DNA from: Sva-07 sp963716095
Lineage (GTDB): Bacteria > Actinomycetota > Acidimicrobiia > Acidimicrobiales > Ilumatobacteraceae
Length of the DNA: 64,000 nt
NCBI GenBank assembly: GCA_963716095.1
Contig: CAVQSV010000006.1
Location: 32,910 to 96,909, forward strand
Reading direction: 5' to 3'
The notes under the pieces were generated by a model. That model was not told where the DNA came from. It was given only the letters and a program-made list of their open reading frames with translations, and searched no databases. The position numbers and the translations under genes are program-made. Below, one piece after another: positions 35,723 through 44,405 of the stretch; position 1 is the stretch's first letter; each line of letters starts with the position of its first letter.

Positions 35723-37481
35723 CTCGATCGTCTCCCTCGTCATCCGTCTCGGATGAATCCGCCGGTTCGGGCGAGCCCTCTCCCTCGGAGGTCGTGCGTT
35801 GCGACACACGATTCGCCTCCACCCAAGCAAGCGCATCCTCGTGGGCATGACGCGTGGTCTCACCGATGAAGGCACTGCTTCGGTAGACGTTGCGCGTCCC
35901 GATCACATCGGTCGCACCGGTCACCCGCAGCTGCCGGATGACACGTTCGTTGTCGGTGACCAGCATGAGCTTGCTGTCGACATCGCGCAGGGACTGGGCG
36001 TAGGTCTCCAGCACGTCGATCAATGTGGCCCCCGCTTCATCGGCACCACGTACCCGCAGGATCACGACTGCGTTGCGCGACTCCGGCGTCACCGACGGCA
36101 TCTGCTCGAGCAGCGTCGACGCGGTGGCGAAGAACAGCGCTCCATACGGCTGCAACACGGTGACGGAATCGGGCGGCACATCGGTTCGTGGCTCGACCTC
36201 CTCGATTCGGCCGTCGTCGTGGAACACCAGTCGCTTGGTGACCAGCCGGGTCGATTGACGGATCACGAACAAGATCACCGAGATGCCGACTCCGACGAGC
36301 ACTGCGTACTGCAGCGGGATCACCAGCGTGAGCCCGAACGTGATCGTCATCACGGTCAGCGGCACCGCCCCGGTCTTGGCGACCGACATGATCTGCGCCG
36401 GCTTGACCGTGCCGACACCGACCACCATCAGCAGCGCCGCCAGCGACGGCATCGCCACCAACTCGATGATGCCCCCGAACAGCAAGATGACGATCGCCAT
36501 CACGCCAGCGGCGAAGAACGCCGCCGTCCGGGTCTTGGCGCCGGCGGTCGCGATCAGCGAGCTCCCCGACATCGAGCCACCGACCGGCATCCCCTGGAAC
36601 ACACCGGCGACGATGTTGCCGGCGCCCTGGCCGACGAAGTCCTGGGATTCGTCTTGCTTCGATCCATCCTCGTTCGGGAATCCTGCCGACACGCCGGCAC
36701 CCTGCACGAGACCGACGAACGCGAGCGACAACGCCGGCACGATCAGCACGACGACGTCGCCCAGCACCGGCAGTGTTGGCAGCGGCAGCGATCGGGGGAC
36801 GTCGGCGATGTCTCGAACCTGGCTGACATCGCGGTCGAACAGCCGAAACAGCCCGCCGACCGCGGAGCCGGCGAACACAGCGACCACCAGGCCGAGCGCA
36901 CCCAGCTTGGTGCGTTGCAGCCCGACGATGAGCGCCACGGTGACGACGCCGACGGTGATCGTGGGGATGTCGACCTTCCAGAAATTGAACACCAGGTCGA
37001 ACGCCCGCACGACCCGGTTGCCACCCTCGGAGTCGTAGCCGGTGAAGTCGTCGAGCTGGCCGAGCACGATGTTGACGCCGACAGCGCTGATGAACCCGGT
37101 CATGACGGAGTTCGACACGAACCGGAGGAACGAACCGAGACGCAGCAACCCGGCGAGCACCATCACCACGCCGGTCAACATCGACAGCGTGTAGAGCGCC
37201 CGCGCCGGGTCGTCGCGGCTGGCGAGGTCGACGTCGGCGACGATGATCGCCATCGCACCGGTGCCCTGCACCGCCATGAACGCCGTACTGGTGAACAGCG
37301 CACCGCCGGCGAGGCCGAACAGATAGCTGTAGAGCCCGGCGATCGGGTTGACCCCGGCGAGCAGGCCGCTCGCCAGACCGTCCGGGACGCTCTCGACGCC
37401 GAGCACGAGGCCCGCCATGGCATCGTCCTTGACGGTCTTGCGGTGGAACAGCGAGCGAGGGTTCAAGATGGGGAGGCGCAT
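35715..37481 (-). CDS. SulP family anion transporter with STAS domain
   Basis: Inorganic anion transporter of 588 residues (sulfate or bicarbonate are typical SulP substrates). It has about 12-14 helices with SulP features such as LVLGVESVPDGLASGLLAGVNPIAGLYSYLFG near the start and FVGQGAGNIVAGVFQGMPVGGSMSGSSL in the middle. The C-terminal STAS domain runs from about 450 to 550 (VTVLQPYGALFFATAS, then VVILRVRGADEAGATLIDVLE). The last 25 residues are acidic. It follows the GAP-family gene by 21 bp on the same strand, and its end overlaps the small exported protein gene. Confidence 0.9.
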   Translation of the reverse strand: MRLPILNPRSLFHRKTVKDDAMAGLVLGVESVPDGLASGLLAGVNPIAGLYSYLFGLAGGALFTSTAFMAVQGTGAMAIIVADVDLASRDDPARALYTLSMLTGVVMVLAGLLRLGSFLRFVSNSVMTGFISAVGVNIVLGQLDDFTGYDSEGGNRVVRAFDLVFNFWKVDIPTITVGVVTVALIVGLQRTKLGALGLVVAVFAGSAVGGLFRLFDRDVSQVRDIADVPRSLPLPTLPVLGDVVVLIVPALSLAFVGLVQGAGVSAGFPNEDGSKQDESQDFVGQGAGNIVAGVFQGMPVGGSMSGSSLIATAGAKTRTAAFFAAGVMAIVILLFGGIIELVAMPSLAALLMVVGVGTVKPAQIMSVAKTGAVPLTVMTITFGLTLVIPLQYAVLVGVGISVILFVIRQSTRLVTKRLVFHDDGRIEEVEPRTDVPPDSVTVLQPYGALFFATASTLLEQMPSVTPESRNAVVILRVRGADEAGATLIDVLETYAQSLRDVDSKLMLVTDNERVIRQLRVTGATDVIGTRNVYRSSAFIGETTRHAHEDALAWVEANRVSQRTTSEGEGSPEPADSSETDDEGDDRDA

Positions 37482-37502
37482 CAGCTCACCACTCGGTGGG
37501 TG

Positions 37503-38171
37503 TCACGAGGCGACGATCGCAATGCCATCGCCGAGCACCTTGGCCCCGAGGACGACGAACAGCACGGCCATCACGGTGGCGTTGTTGTCGATCAACCATG
37601 TCTTCATCGAGTTCAGTGTCGGCGCCGCCTTCTCGCCGGCGATCAGATTGGCGATGACGGGCACCGCGACCGTCAGCGAAGCGAGCACGACGAACACCAC
37701 CAGCACGGTGACCTCTTCGCCCGAGCTGAGCCCGGCCGCGCTGATCGTCGATGCCGCCGCGATCGTGAGCCCGAGATTCTTCGGGTTGACGGCCGCCAGC
37801 AGCAAGCCGATGCCGAACGACTTGCCCATCGTGAAGTCGTCGATCGAGGCCATCCAGCCGGGCATCTCAGCCTCGTCGCCCGGCCCTGGCCTGCTCCGCC
37901 ATTGCTTGACGCCGAGCGCAACGAAGAGTGCACCGATCAGGATCTTGAACACGCCACTGGCGGTTGTCGGTCCGCTGTCGTTCGCGGCGAGTCCGATGCC
38001 GAGGACGATCAGCCCGGCGCCGAGCAGTCCGATGATCCAGCCGAGCAGAAACGACAGGCTGTTGCGCGTCGCCGCTCCCGAGAAGAGCATCAAGATGACG
38101 GCGATGATCGGTACCGGGCTGATGGCGACGCCGACCGCGGAGGCCAAGATCGCTCCGATTGTCGCCCCCAT
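37503..38171 (-). CDS. GAP family membrane protein (Sap/LysE-like)
   Basis: A 222-residue membrane protein with six helices, of the GAP family known in mycobacteria for glycopeptidolipid export (Sap). The N-terminus GAILASAVGVAISPVPIIAVILMLFS and LLLAAVNPKNLGLTIAAAST, with the Asn-Pro-Lys turn shared by LysE-like exporters, identify it. ATG 38171 follows GGAG at about nine bases. It starts an operon with SulP and the small exported protein. Confidence 0.82.
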   Translation of the reverse strand: MGATIGAILASAVGVAISPVPIIAVILMLFSGAATRNSLSFLLGWIIGLLGAGLIVLGIGLAANDSGPTTASGVFKILIGALFVALGVKQWRSRPGPGDEAEMPGWMASIDDFTMGKSFGIGLLLAAVNPKNLGLTIAAASTISAAGLSSGEEVTVLVVFVVLASLTVAVPVIANLIAGEKAAPTLNSMKTWLIDNNATVMAVLFVVLGAKVLGDGIAIVAS

Positions 38172-38211
38172 CAGTCGCTGCTCCGTTCGGTTGGGTTGAT
38201 CGTCCGATCGC

Positions 38212-39385
38212 TCAGTAGATCTCGATGAGGCCGGCGGCGCCCTGGCCGCCACCGATGCACATCGTGACCACGCCGTACTTGGCGTTGCGACGCTTGCCCT
38301 CGAGCAGCACGTGGCCGGCGCAACGGGTGCCGGTCATGCCGAACGGGTGACCGATGGCGATCGAGCCACCGTTGACGTTGTACTTCTCGGGGTCGATGCC
38401 GAGCGTGTCACGTGAGTACAGGCACTGGCTGGCGAACGCTTCGTTGAGTTCCCAGATGTCGATGTCGTCGACGGTGAGGCCGTGACGCTTGAGCAGCTTC
38501 GGCACGGCGTAGATCGGGCCGATGCCCATCTCGTCGGGCTCGCACCCGGCGACTGCCCAGCCCTTGAACGCACCGAGCGGCTCGATGCCCTGGCGTGATG
38601 CCTCCTCGTCCGACATCATCACCACCGCAGCGGCGCCGTCGGAGAGCTGGCTGGCGTTGCCGGCGGTGACGTAGTTGCCCTCACCGCGCACGGGCTGCAG
38701 CTTCTGCAGGCCCTCGAGCGTGGTCTGCGGACGGTTGCACTCGTCGCCGGTGACGGTGTAGTCGACGATCGTCTCTTCCTTGGTCTCTTTGTCGACGAAC
38801 TTCATCTTGGTGTCCATCGGCACGATCTCGTCTTCGAACAGCCCGTTCTCCTGCGCCGCGCGCCATGCGCATCTGCGACTCGTAGGAGTACTCGTCCTGA
38901 TACTCGCGCGACACGTTGTAGCGCTCGGCGACGATGTCGGCGGTCTCGATCATCGCCATGTAGATCGCCGGGTACATCTCGGTGAGCTTGGGGTCCATGT
39001 TGACCGCCCCGCCGAAGCCGGGACTGGGGATCGAGATCGACTCGACACCTGCGCCGATCGCAACTTCGACGCCGTCGATGCGGATGTGGTTGGCGGCGAC
39101 TGCGATCGAGTTGAGGCCCGACGAGCAGTGACGCTGGATGGTGTTGCCGCCGGTGGTGACGGGCAGACCGGCGAGCAGCCCGGCCAGTCGACCGAGGTTG
39201 GCCGCGCCGTGTGCGCCGTTGCCGAGAGCGACGTCTTCCACGGTGTCGGGGTCGACGCCGGACTTCTCGACGGCGCTCGAGATCGCATGCGCCGCCATCG
39301 TCATGGCGGGCGTGATGTTGAAGCCACCACGGCCCGCCTTGGCGAGACCGGTGCGGGCATAGGAGACGAAGACTGCTTCACGCAT
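38212..39385 (-). CDS. Acetyl-CoA acetyltransferase (thiolase), frame-disrupted at about 38858
   Basis: Thiolase of about 391 residues, condensing or cleaving beta-ketoacyl-CoA. The nucleophile Cys lies in QRHCSSGLNSI, the general-base His in IAIGHPFGMTGTR and the second Cys in VVTMCIGGGQG, all in normal positions. The N-terminal substrate loop region and SQLSDGAAAVVMMS are typical. The single break near 38858 (SQMRMARA to AQENGLFEDEI) is repaired by restoring one GC in a GCGCGC run. ATG 39385 begins the family alignment. It lies 40 bp upstream of the GAP gene and may lead that operon. Confidence 0.9.
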
Positions 39386-39546
39386 GAGAAATTCCTGACT
39401 GGCTGACGAGCGGGTGGCTGGAGATGGCGAACCCAGTGTTCGCCGCGCTCCGACGTTAGGCGCCGACGTGGTGTGGCGACGAACGCGGCCTTCGCCGCAG
39501 GGTCACATCAGGCCCGGCACCGGCGTGACAGGACGACCACGCCCCC

Positions 39547-41169
39547 TCAGGTGAGCGACATCCCGCCGTAGCTGATGCCGGAGAGGTGGGCCATCTCGCG
39601 GTCGAAGGTGGTGAGGTCGTCGGCGGTGAACTGGTCGAGCCGGTCGTGGCCGCACGCTCGGGCGAGCACCACCATCAGGTCGACGGCCGACTCGAAGAAC
39701 TGCGCCAGGCGCCGGGCCGACTCGTCGACCACCAGCCGCGATCGCAGGCCCGGCTTCTGTGTGGCGATGCCGACCGGGCAGTTGTCGGTGTGGCAGGCCC
39801 GCATTCCCAGACAACCGATCGCCTGGATCGCAGCGTTGCTGATCGCAACGGCATCGGCGCCGAGGGCGAGCGCCTTGGCGAAGTCGGCCGGTTTGCGGAG
39901 CCCGCCGGTGATCACGAGCGTGACCTGGTCGGCGCCCGATGCATCGAGATGACGGCGCGCCCGCGCAAGCGCGGGGATCGTCGGCACCGAGATGTTGTCG
40001 CGGAACACCAGCGGCGCCGCCCCGGTGCCACCGCCGCGACCGTCGAGGATCACGTAGTCGACGCCGATCCGCAGTGCGGCGTCGATGTCGGCCTCGATGT
40101 GTTGGGCCGACAGCTTGGCGCCGATCGGGATGCCACCGCTTGCTGCCCGAACCTCCTCGGCGAGCGAACGGAAGTCGTCGTCGGTCACCAGGTCGGTGAA
40201 CGTCGGCGGCGAGACCGCGTCGGTCCCTTCCTCGAGATCACGCACCTCGGCGATCCGACCGACGACTTTGTGACCAGGGAGATGTCCACCGGTGCCGGTC
40301 TTGGCGCCTTGCCCGAACTTGAAATGGAACGCCTGCACGTCACGCACCTTGTCGATCGACCACCCGAACTTCCCGGATGCCAGCTCGTACAGGTATCGGC
40401 TGTTGGCCTGCTGTTCGTCAGGCAGCATCCCGCCTTCGCCCGAGCAGATCCCGGTGCCGGCGAGTTGCGCGCCCTTGGCGAGCGCCACTTTGGCCTCGGC
40501 GGAGAGCGCCCCGAAGCTCATGTCGGACACGAACAGGGGGATGTCGAGCCGCAGCGGGGACCCCGCGGCCGGCCCGATGACGGTGTCGGTCGCCACCTCG
40601 CTGTCGTCGAAGAGCGGCTTGCGGTCGAGCTGAGCGGTGACGAACTGGATCGAGTCCCACGTGGGGAGCTGGTCGCGCGGCACACCCATCGCCGCCACCG
40701 GCCCGTGGGCGCCCGCCGACCCGGCTGCCAGGTTCTGGATCAGCCCGACGTGCGGCTCCTCGGGCGCACCGTGGACGTCGGCGTACTCGCCCAGATAGGC
40801 GTCGCGGTCGTAGGGCTGAGGATGGTCGAGCTCCCAGGCTTCGATCTCGTCGAGGTCGACGTGGAGCACCCCGTCGTCCACCCACGACGTGAACCGCTCC
40901 AATGCTTCAGAGTTGTTGTACGACGACACGCCGGAGTCGAGCCGGTAGTCCCAGCCGTGGACGCCGCAGATCAGGTTGGCGCCGTCGACGCTGCCGTCGG
41001 CGAGCTTGACGCCTCGGTGCAGGCAGCGCCCGTACAGCACCGAGTGCTCATCGTGGGACTCGCCGTAGCGGACCACGACCAAGTCGACGTTGGCGACGAG
41101 CACGCCCGTCGGCTCGTTGATGTCGAGGTCGTTCCAGGTCGCGATTGCGTGGGGCTGCATGACGCCCAT
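39547..41169 (-). CDS. Rieske-type [2Fe-2S] domain fused to a glutamate synthase-like FMN domain
   Basis: A 540-residue protein. Residues about 8-110 form a Rieske domain with Cys49-Leu-His51 and Cys68-Gly-Val-His71 as iron ligands. Residues about 150-540 match the FMN-binding domain of glutamate synthase large subunit (GltB): SDMSFGALSAEAKVALA, SGEGGMLPDEQ, FGQGAKTGTGGHLPG, ILDGRGGGTGAAP, and the iron-sulfur cysteines in CLGMRACHTDNCPVG. The amidotransferase and central domains of true GltB are absent. It should be a redox flavoenzyme taking electrons through the Rieske centre. ATG 41169 is chosen since the Rieske domain starts soon after; ATG 41160 is possible. Confidence 0.85.
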   Translation of the reverse strand: MGVMQPHAIATWNDLDINEPTGVLVANVDLVVVRYGESHDEHSVLYGRCLHRGVKLADGSVDGANLICGVHGWDYRLDSGVSSYNNSEALERFTSWVDDGVLHVDLDEIEAWELDHPQPYDRDAYLGEYADVHGAPEEPHVGLIQNLAAGSAGAHGPVAAMGVPRDQLPTWDSIQFVTAQLDRKPLFDDSEVATDTVIGPAAGSPLRLDIPLFVSDMSFGALSAEAKVALAKGAQLAGTGICSGEGGMLPDEQQANSRYLYELASGKFGWSIDKVRDVQAFHFKFGQGAKTGTGGHLPGHKVVGRIAEVRDLEEGTDAVSPPTFTDLVTDDDFRSLAEEVRAASGGIPIGAKLSAQHIEADIDAALRIGVDYVILDGRGGGTGAAPLVFRDNISVPTIPALARARRHLDASGADQVTLVITGGLRKPADFAKALALGADAVAISNAAIQAIGCLGMRACHTDNCPVGIATQKPGLRSRLVVDESARRLAQFFESAVDLMVVLARACGHDRLDQFTADDLTTFDREMAHLSGISYGGMSLT

Positions 41170-41218
41170 GGTGGCAGGCGACGCCCCGCGTGTCGTCGCT
41201 GGCCCCCGGAGCGGTGAC

Positions 41219-41891
41219 TCAGACGCTGTCGTCGGTCTCGTCGTCGGTGCTGTTGTCGTCGGCGCTGTCGTCGGTCGTGCGTCGTCGCTGTCGGCGCTGT
41301 CGTCGGCGCTGTCGTCGGCCGGCCGGATGTCACCGAGCGGCGCCGCGTCATCGATGGTGTCCGGGGCGCGTTCGGTGGCGGTCGTGTCGATGAAATCGGT
41401 GGGGTCGAGTTCGTCGAGGAAGGCGCGGAACTGGTCGACCTCGGCGTCGATCGCTGCCTCGAGGGCCACCGGGTCGTCTGTCGGTTCTGCCGGGGCAGCG
41501 CGCCGGCTTCGTCGAGCACTGCTTCGGCGACGAACAACGGCGCATGCAGCCGGACCGCGAGCGCAATGGCGTCGGAGGGACGGGTGTCGATCCGTCGCTG
41601 GCCGGCCGGGCCGCTGAGTGTGAGGTTGGCGAGGAAGGCTCCGTCGTGCAGTTCGGTGACCTCGACGGCGTCGAGATGTCCGTCGAGCGCATCGACCATG
41701 CTGGCCATCAGGTCGTGGGTCATCGGGCGCGGCAGCCGGGTGCCGTTGGCGGCGATGGCGATCGAGCTGGCGTCGGCCTGGCCGACGACGATGGGTAGCA
41801 GCCGATTCGGGGCGTCGTGCTCACGCAGCACCAGCGCCGCAGCACCGCTGACGGGATCGACCTGGATTCCAACGAGTTCGACCGAGATCAT
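41219..41891 (-). CDS. Bifunctional nuclease (BFN) domain protein with acidic tail, frame-disrupted at about 41497 and 41283
   Basis: About 225 residues with a DUF151/BFN domain in the first 135: SVELVGIQVDPVSGAAALVLREHD, LPIVVGQADASSIAIAANG, RPMTHDLMASMVDALDG and RPSDAIALAVRLHAPLFVAEAVLDEAG. These proteins bind nucleic acid and have been linked to DNase/RNase activity or stress. The remainder is an acidic tail ending in Asp/Ser/Thr repeats (DDSADDNSTDDETDDSV). Two breaks, each needing two GCGC restorations, otherwise fuse the tail to the Rieske-GltB frame. ATG 41891 sits six bases after a TATCAT -10 box, so the message is probably leaderless. Confidence 0.8.
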
Positions 41892-41892
41892 G

Positions 41893-41917
41893 TCAACATG
41901 ATACAGGTTGACTCAAC
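41893..41917 (-). promoter_or_regulatory. Leaderless promoter with alternating TCAAC/GTTGA half-sites
   Basis: On the minus strand TATCAT (complement of 41898-41903) lies six bases before ATG 41891. Half-sites TCAAC (41893-41897), GTTGA (41907-41911) and TCAAC (41913-41917) bracket the -10 box; the last two form a perfect 11-base palindrome. This looks like an operator for a dimeric regulator controlling the BFN gene. Confidence 0.5.
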
Positions 41918-41932
41918 TTTGGTGAGGAGCGC

Positions 41933-42067
41933 ATGTCACAGACGATCGGGGAATACCCCGATGCTCGAGGGCCCTGCTGTCAGGGCGAGCGAAGATGCGC
42001 GATGCCGTGCAGGAGGAACTCGATCGCCCGGCCGAGCGGGTCGGAGGCTGCGTCGAGTTCACCGTAG
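41933..42067 (+). other. Possible remnant of a divergent gene start
   Basis: ATG 41933 has a good ribosome-binding site (GAGGAG, three bases before ATG) and opens a 44-codon frame starting MSQTIGEYPDARGP, but it runs antisense into the 3' end of the convergent gene and stops. It may be the relic of a regulator gene that once faced the BFN gene, or chance. No family is recognised. Confidence 0.25.
41945..41989 (-). terminator. Two adjacent hairpins at the end of the 41980 gene
   Basis: ATCGGGG-AATA-CCCCGAT (41945-41962) and CTCG..GCCCTG-CTGT-CAGGGC.GAG (41964-41989). The second overlaps the stop codon of the upstream gene. Together they are a likely terminator. Confidence 0.5.
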
Positions 42068-42725
42068 GTGAGCATCGCACCGAACGGTGCGTTCCAGTAC
42101 GGGCTCGACCCGGGCGCGGTGGCTCCCACGGACCGACGTACAGATACGGCTCGTCGCTGGTGGCATCGCCGGCAGCGGCACCCAGATTGGTGCGCACTCC
42201 CGGCGCAGCGGCGAGATCGATGCCGTAGTCGAAGTGTTCCGGCCACAAGCGCCCGACCGATGCGTCAGCACCGGGAACAGAGGCAATCGCCTCGTCGATG
42301 GCACGCTGGCCGAGTAGATACCACTCCCCCAGCGCTTGCGTGGCGAGGCCGTCGACGAGCAACGGTTCGTCGGGATCGCCGAGCGCCGGAGTGTCGCCAC
42401 CGACCCAGAACTCCGGGTCGGGTTCGAAGCCCACCGCCGCGCACAGCTGGCGGATGGAGCTGCCCGCAACCGTGATCACCTCGGTGGATGCTTCGATGCC
42501 ATTGACGTCGGCGCCGACGACACGCTCGACGAACATCGAACCGCCGACGAGACGCACGCGCTCGCGCTGTGGTCCGGACATCGGCGTGGAGAAGCCGCCT
42601 GGCAGCGGCATCAGATCGAACAGCCCGTCGTGACGGAACCTGGCTTGCGCGAGGACGTGGGTCGCCAGACGCTGCAGGGTGCCGCGTTGCACCGGCCAGT
42701 CGTCGGCCAGGGGGTGGAAGTTCAT
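41980..42725 (-). CDS. Conserved hypothetical protein, frame-disrupted at about 42113
   Basis: About 248 residues, soluble, without a family I can name. It begins MNFHPLADDWP and contains PLPGGFSTPM, AGSSIRQLCAAVGFEPDPEFW, LWPEHFDYGIDLA and LYVGPWE, then YWNAPFGAMLTYGELDAA near the end. The phrase EHFD followed by YVGPW is one I recall from actinobacterial proteins annotated only as hypothetical. The break near 42113 needs two GCGC restorations (ERHRARVERPYWNAPFG). ATG 42725 is used; it lies 37 bp after the stop of the upstream small gene, so both are probably cotranscribed. Confidence 0.65.
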
Positions 42726-42762
42726 CGAGGCTCGCTCGAACGCATCGACGATCGACGCGGGT

Positions 42763-43020
42763 TCAGCCGAGCGCGTTGGCGATCGCTGTGCGAGGGTCGC
42801 GATTCGGGTCACCCGGGTTGTCGAGCGACACGTTGAAGGCATTCAGCGCCTGATTGCGCTGGTCCTCGGTGAGTTCGGCATTCATGATCCGCTCGACCGA
42901 CGGAGCGAGATCGGCACGCTCACTGACGAGCTGGTGCGCCAACTGCTCGTCGACGGGGAGCTCTTCGATCGGCGTGGAGCCGTCGTGCCAGCGGGTTGCG
43001 GGGACCTTCTTCTTGACCAT
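42763..43020 (-). CDS. Small hypothetical protein
   Basis: 85 residues, soluble, charged, with no membrane segment or motif I recognise. It opens with a basic MVKKKVPATRWHDG and is otherwise acidic and helical (PVDEQLAHQLVSERADLAPSVERIMNAELTEDQRNQALNAF shown in part: VDEQLAHQL, ELTEDQRNQALNAF). It precedes the hypothetical gene at 41980 and follows a P1 palindrome on its upstream side. Confidence rests on codon use and good spacing rather than homology. Confidence 0.6.
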   Translation of the reverse strand: MVKKKVPATRWHDGSTPIEELPVDEQLAHQLVSERADLAPSVERIMNAELTEDQRNQALNAFNVSLDNPGDPNRDPRTAIANALG

Positions 43021-43093
43021 GATGTCTCATCTCAGTTTCGTCGGTTCCCGACCACCGTACCCGGCTCCGGCCGAGACCCTCCCCCAACGCGAA

Positions 43094-43128
43094 CGTGGTT
43101 CCCACTGCCCTGGGCAGTGGGAACCACG
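43094..43128. repeat. Palindromic repeat P1, copy with compensatory changes
   Basis: Perfect 17-base arms CGTGGTTCCCACTGCCC and GGGCAGTGGGAACCACG around a single T. Compared with the copies at 30056 and 33178 two positions differ in the left arm and the two paired positions in the right arm change to match. Confidence 0.88.
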
Positions 43129-43152
43129 ACTGAATTGCTGGGCTTCGTTGGG

Positions 43153-44178
43153 TCAGTCGGCCAGGAGGCCGTAGAAGATGAACTCGGTGCGACGGTTCAG
43201 CGCCAACGAGGCCGCCGACTCGTCTTCGGCGAGCAGATCCTGCTCGCCGACTGCACGGGCCGACAGGCGGGATGGGTCGACACCCTGGCCCACCAGGTAG
43301 CGCACCACCGACACCGCACGGGCTTCGGAGAGCACGTAGTTGGCGGTGGCGTCACCGACCTGGTCGGCGTGGCCGACGACGGTTGCGGTCACGTTCGGGA
43401 GCAGGTTCATGACGCCGGCGACCCGGTTCAGCTGCTCGGCGTGCTCGGGCGTCACGTCGGCGCTCCCTGGCGGGAACCGTGGCGAGTTCATCTCGATCAC
43501 GCGGGTGCCGATGTTCAGTGGCACGGACGGATCGACCGACCAGTTGGCCTCGATCGTGGCGTTCGGGTCGGTGCTGTTCGCCAGGGCGAGGGCTTCGAGC
43601 TGAGCGGCCTTCTCCAGGCTGGGCACCCATCCGGTGGCCCGCACGACCGGGCCGTCGTAGATGGCGACGATCGGCTCGGGCGAACCATCGGGCAGCGTCG
43701 GATACGCAGGTCCGGCCTGCGTGGTCGGAGGTGCCTCGGTCGTGGGCGGTGCCGTCGTCGGGGCGACCGTCGTCGGCGCTGCCGTCGTGGCCGGCGCCTG
43801 CGTGGTCGCAGGTGCCACCGTCGTTGCCGGCGCAGCGGCACTTGTCGGCGGAGCGACCGTTTGGGCGACGTCGTCGAGCTCGGAGGTCGGGGCGCCGACC
43901 GTCATCGCTTCGTCGGAGGAGTCCCCTCCGGTTCCGACCAGCACACCGGCGACGACGCCGCCGACGGCAAGTGCCGCCACCAGTCCGAACAGCAGCGAAC
44001 GCTTCGGACGGGCCGGTGCCGGCTCGGCATCGACCGGCTCCGGCGTCACGGCCGCAGCGCTTGCTGCAGCCATCCCAGCGGGCGGCATCGGCGGCGGCGG
44101 GGGTGGCGGCGTCGAACCCGATGGGGCGCTGGAACCCAACGGCGGGAGCGAATTGTCGGAGGGAGTCTGATCGGTCAT
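43153..44178 (-). CDS. OmpA-like domain protein with single membrane anchor
   Basis: A 341-residue envelope protein. A Pro/Ala-rich cytoplasmic N-terminus (about 1-58), one helix (about 61-85, SLLFGLVAALAVGGVVAGVLVG), a long Ala/Pro/Thr stalk of APATT-type repeats (about 105-150) and a C-terminal OmpA domain (about 225-341). The domain shows VVGHADQVGDATANYVLSEARA, VRYLVGQGVDPSRLSARAVGE and the closing LNRRTEFIFYG, so it should bind peptidoglycan. Such stalked OmpA proteins anchor the membrane to the wall. It stands alone on the minus strand, divergent from the hydrolase at 44406. Confidence 0.87.
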   Translation of the reverse strand: MTDQTPSDNSLPPLGSSAPSGSTPPPPPPPMPPAGMAAASAAAVTPEPVDAEPAPARPKRSLLFGLVAALAVGGVVAGVLVGTGGDSSDEAMTVGAPTSELDDVAQTVAPPTSAAAPATTVAPATTQAPATTAAPTTVAPTTAPPTTEAPPTTQAGPAYPTLPDGSPEPIVAIYDGPVVRATGWVPSLEKAAQLEALALANSTDPNATIEANWSVDPSVPLNIGTRVIEMNSPRFPPGSADVTPEHAEQLNRVAGVMNLLPNVTATVVGHADQVGDATANYVLSEARAVSVVRYLVGQGVDPSRLSARAVGEQDLLAEDESAASLALNRRTEFIFYGLLAD

Positions 44179-44390
44179 GAGCGGAACCTGCCTGTTGTCT
44201 CGGCGATGGATCCCGCCGCACGTACGCCGGAACCCGATGACATTTCAGGTATCGGCAGGTTGCAGTGCTCCTTGAGGAAATCTTCACCGAATGCGCGGCA
44301 AGACCCACTGCGCCGCCATCGCACGGGCAGCACACACCCGCAAACAGCCACGGGCAGTGATCGCCGACCTCGCACCGTGGAGCGCAGCAC

Positions 44391-44396
44391 TAGGGT
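44391..44396 (+). promoter_or_regulatory. -10 box TAGGGT near ATG 44406
   Basis: TAGGGT ends nine bases before the start codon with no ribosome-binding site, suggesting a near-leaderless transcript. The 225 bp between the OmpA-like gene and this gene show no other feature that I can support. Confidence 0.45.
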
Positions 44397-44405
44397 CAAC
44401 CAGCC

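Noticed and set aside
35799..38228. An 809-codon open frame on the plus strand opposite SulP and the GAP gene
   Set aside because: Composition (RHDH-type repeats) is that of a shadow frame, while both minus-strand genes are clear family members.
41222..41310. Tandem short repeat at the BFN gene end as a mobile or regulatory element
   Set aside because: It is low-complexity coding sequence for an Asp/Ser/Thr-rich tail in the minus strand.
334..42725. Calling the split genes pseudogenes
   Set aside because: Conservation is uniform along each protein and all breaks share one signature, which points to the sequence record rather than independent gene decay.
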